This document shows, in pieces, positions 61,404-64,000 of a stretch of 64,000 bases of DNA (positions are counted from its first letter, which is position 1; each line of letters opens with the position of its first letter). The position numbers and the translations under genes are program-made. The notes below the pieces were generated by a model. That model saw only the letters and a program-made list of their open reading frames with translations. It was not told the origin of the DNA and ran no database searches. Origin of the DNA: Epiperipatus broadwayi (Eukaryota > Onychophora > Udeonychophora > Euonychophora > Peripatidae); assembly GCA_028023455.1 (NCBI GenBank), contig JAQFVV010006203.1, positions 12,500,348 to 12,564,347 of the forward strand, given 5' to 3'.

Positions 61404-61896
61404 TTAGTTGTATTTTTATATTAGACTATTTCCATCATCTAATATGTGTATCAAAGATCTTTAGAAAAATTTAACTTTATTTAAATATTCCAAATACATT
61501 CAACTGTTAGTAATAGCACATCAAACAGGTTAATATATGCACAATGTTTCCGCCGGAGATATTATTCTTCTCTCTTCTTCATGTACTGCTGGCCTGACCA
61601 GTAACAGTACTAGCTCAGTTGGTCAGAGAATTACCTTTAAAATTCAATACTCAAAAATCTAAGAGTCCAGGTTCAAATCCTATGCTAGTATTGTTACCAG
61701 TCAGGCCAGCAACACCTAAAGAAGAGGAGAAGATAATACCTCTTGAAACATTGTGCATATACTAATCTGTTTGATGTGCTATTATTACTAACAGTTGAAT
61801 GTATTTGGAATATTTAAATAAAGTTCAATTTTTCTAAAGACATCCCATACAGCATTTTAGATGATGTAAATAGTTCAATATAAAAATACAATTAAA
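61404..61896. mobile_element. Foldback with a tRNA-like centre
   Basis: Arms of about 210 bp (61404-61613 and 61685-61896) are complementary (for example CAACTGTTAGTAATAGCACA near 61501 and its complement near 61775). The apex is a tRNA-like sequence: TAGCTCAGTTGG (61611-61622), a perfect box A, and GGTTCAAATCC (61670-61680), a perfect box B, 47 bases apart. The flanking AACAGTACTAGC and GCTAGTATTGTT pair as an extended acceptor-like stem that runs on into the arms. No convincing anticodon arm. It combines a Pol III promoter with a long hairpin. Confidence 0.75.
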
Positions 61897-63260
61897 GCAT
61901 TTATATTTCAAAATAGAAATAAATCTTCCTATGAATAAAGCAAAAGGGTTAACAAGCCTTAAATTCTCATTTTGACTGGAAAGCATATTATTGTTCAATT
62001 AACTATACTGTAAGGAAAAAAGAGCTTACAACATGAAACAATGATAATATATGTTCTACCTATGTGATTAGTTCCATTTAGAGTAATGTTGATAGAACTG
62101 CTCTTTTAATACTGATGCAATAGTTCAGTTAGAATGCTATTAAATGTTTTGCCCCTTTAAAGCTTTCTGATAAGGATTCAATTACTATATATTCTTGACT
62201 ATAGAAAAATTGAAAGTAAAATCCTAAAACAATTGAAGTACACTTTTTATCAGTATTTCTCTATCATCAAGGAACATTTTGATAAGTTCTTTGCATTAAT
62301 GGCTTTTACTTGAAATTCATTGAGTATTTTCACAACTTTACAGTGTCAGAAATTCTCTGAAATGCAAATTATGGTTATATGAAGAAATTTCTTATGTAGC
62401 ATTACCAAATAAAAATTATACAAATTAGTGGTTGTCAATTCCAATTTTGCAATAGTAGGACAGCAAAAAAAAAAAAGTAAACCCTAGGAATATTTTTTTA
62501 GATGAAAGGAAATATAAAAACATATGGATGTTATAAAAATAAATAATTTGCATTGCTATAGTAATAAGAATTTATAACAGCAAAGTTAAAATCAGCATTA
62601 ACTTATGAAATCAAAAGCATATTGAAAATAACTGATTACCTTTGAACCAAATCTGATATAGATGTAAGACATTTAATCAACAGAGTTACGAAAAGATGTG
62701 GCTCTTTTAAGTGAAAATTTATAGAGAATATTTTGGGGATATTAGGTTTCAATATTATATCATGATGAAATCCAACAGTGGTGAACCTGATAAGTACTAG
62801 AAAAACATGCGCTAACTAATACTTAAGCAAATATGACCACAATGGATGGAAGGGGAGAAGTTAAATTTCAGAACAATACCATCCATAAAGCAAACCCAAC
62901 TTGATAAGCTTGCAAAAAGGCATGACAACTGCAATTTAAGTTTTCCCCCTCCATATTACTTTACTTTGTAAAGGGTAAATTTTTATCAAACATCCACAAT
63001 ATAATAAATATTAAAATTGAAAATATGTAGAATATCTACAACTAGTTGATGAACAAGTAATATTAATGTTCTTCAAATAAATCTATTGTGTATAAAAGAA
63101 CTACTTCATGACACTAAAAGGCTCCTTAAAGAATGACGGGAATCATCCTCCTAAAAATATTTACTGATTCATCATTGCTATTAAAAATTCAACATAAATT
63201 AGAAATAGATAAGTATAGTTCTTTCATTGATTACTAAAATAGTTTATATATATATATATA
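61897..63260 (+). other. Presumed gene B intron 3, gene-free part
   Basis: AT-rich, no exon 4 of the P450 recognised and no other gene. Confidence 0.5.
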
Positions 63261-63350
63261 TCATTAAAAACTAGTCAACACTTAGACAATCCCAATATCA
63301 ATAACAATCAACATATTAGGATTGTCTAAGTGTTGACTGGCTTTTAATGA
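63261..63350. repeat. Short inverted repeat
   Basis: Arms of about 38 bp: TCATTAAAAACTAGTCAACA at 63261 and its near-complement ending TTTTAATGA at 63350, with TTAGACAATCC shared. Next to (TA)n. Probably a small foldback element. Confidence 0.75.
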
Positions 63351-63390
63351 TTACTTCAAATCCATTTAGTCACTTTTATATATATATAAG

Positions 63391-63990
63391 ATTTGAAATA
63401 CTAGGCACTCTTTTACCAGGATCCTAATTATAAATATAGGGGATTTGAATACAGACTTTCAAGCCCCTTCACTAGCCACACTAACTTATACTACTGATAC
63501 ATAAGACTATACACATGCATTAAAGATAAATAATCACTAATATCAGTATTTCTTGCTAAACCCACACCAACAGTTGGTCCAGATTACCATCTGCCATACA
63601 TATATATTCATGGGTCAGAGTGACTTGAGATTAACATGGGCATGACAACAATATTGGCATCAGCTTGGGATTTTGGAATTCTATCATCAGATTTTCAATG
63701 GTATGGATGGCTGAAGAGTTGGAGATTGGAGTAAGTTGAAGCTTGCCCATTAAGGTGTAAGGATTTACTATCTTAATATAAACTGGGTAATGATTATATA
63801 TATATATGTATGTGTGTAGGAGATGGTAATCTGGACCAACTGATGAGTTCTGGTTTAGCACAAAATACATATATTGATGATTATTTACCTTTTCTGCATG
63901 TGTGTGGTCATGTGTATCAGTAGTATAAGATAGTGCGGATAGTGAAGGGGCTTGAAAGTCTGTGTTCAAATCCCCTGTACTTATATATAT
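63391..63990. mobile_element. Foldback family R1, copy at the right edge
   Basis: Starts ATTTGAAATACTAGGCACTC. Arms 63429-63608 and 63797-63988 are complementary; the left has GGGGATTTGAATACAGAC, the right GTCTGTGTTCAAATCCCC. The centre is in the opposite orientation to that of 36906-37550, as expected if the hairpin centre can invert. The outermost right end is replaced by (TA)n. Confidence 0.75.
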
Positions 63991-64000
63991 AAAGTTATGT

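Overview
This is a gene-poor, very AT-rich window of an animal nuclear genome. Spliced coding exons with GT/AG borders, long introns, LINE, Penelope-like, hAT and LTR elements and tRNA-derived repeats exclude a prokaryote or an organelle. The protein sequences and element mix fit an invertebrate; I cannot name the phylum from sequence alone.

The only convincing host genes are two cytochrome P450 genes of the CYP2 clan, placed head to head about 40 kb apart. On the minus strand only exon 1 of gene A is present (3822-4176); the rest would lie left of the window. On the plus strand gene B has exon 1 (43932-44286), exon 2 (53955-54467) and exon 3 (59546-59989), all joined by phase-1 introns, giving about 437 codons with the membrane anchor, WxxxR, AGTETT, ExxR and PNRF motifs. 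The heme-cysteine exon is not in the window and should lie to the right. The two first exons have the same length and match at about 85 of 118 residues, so they arose by inverted duplication.

Nearly everything else is repeats. Left part (1-13 kb): a hAT-type MITE with an 8-bp target duplication, a decayed tRNA-Gly copy, a reverse transcriptase remnant, foldback elements and a 39-bp minisatellite split by a small insertion. Centre-left (13.05-20.67 kb): two inverted copies of a 1.9-kb terminal-inverted-repeat module flank 3.8 kb that holds a broken, lysine/glutamate-rich repeat ORF. Centre (23.78-31.81 kb): a complete LTR retrotransposon on the minus strand, with 2.2-2.7-kb LTRs, GTAT target duplication, PBS and PPT, which carries only a gag-like gene and no pol. 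Centre-right (36-43 kb): a foldback family with tRNA-like boxes, a Penelope-like GIY-YIG fragment and a decayed RTE-like LINE, into which a second hAT MITE has inserted. Intron 1 of gene B (44.3-54 kb) holds several pieces of one LINE family, including one copy with a 5' inversion of the twin-priming type. Introns 2 and 3 hold more foldback units and a tRNA-Gly-like sequence.

I found no operon, CRISPR array or defence-like gene system. The most unusual items are the gag-only LTR element, the composite inverted-module structure with a possible captured exon, and the families of foldback elements with tRNA-like Pol III boxes.
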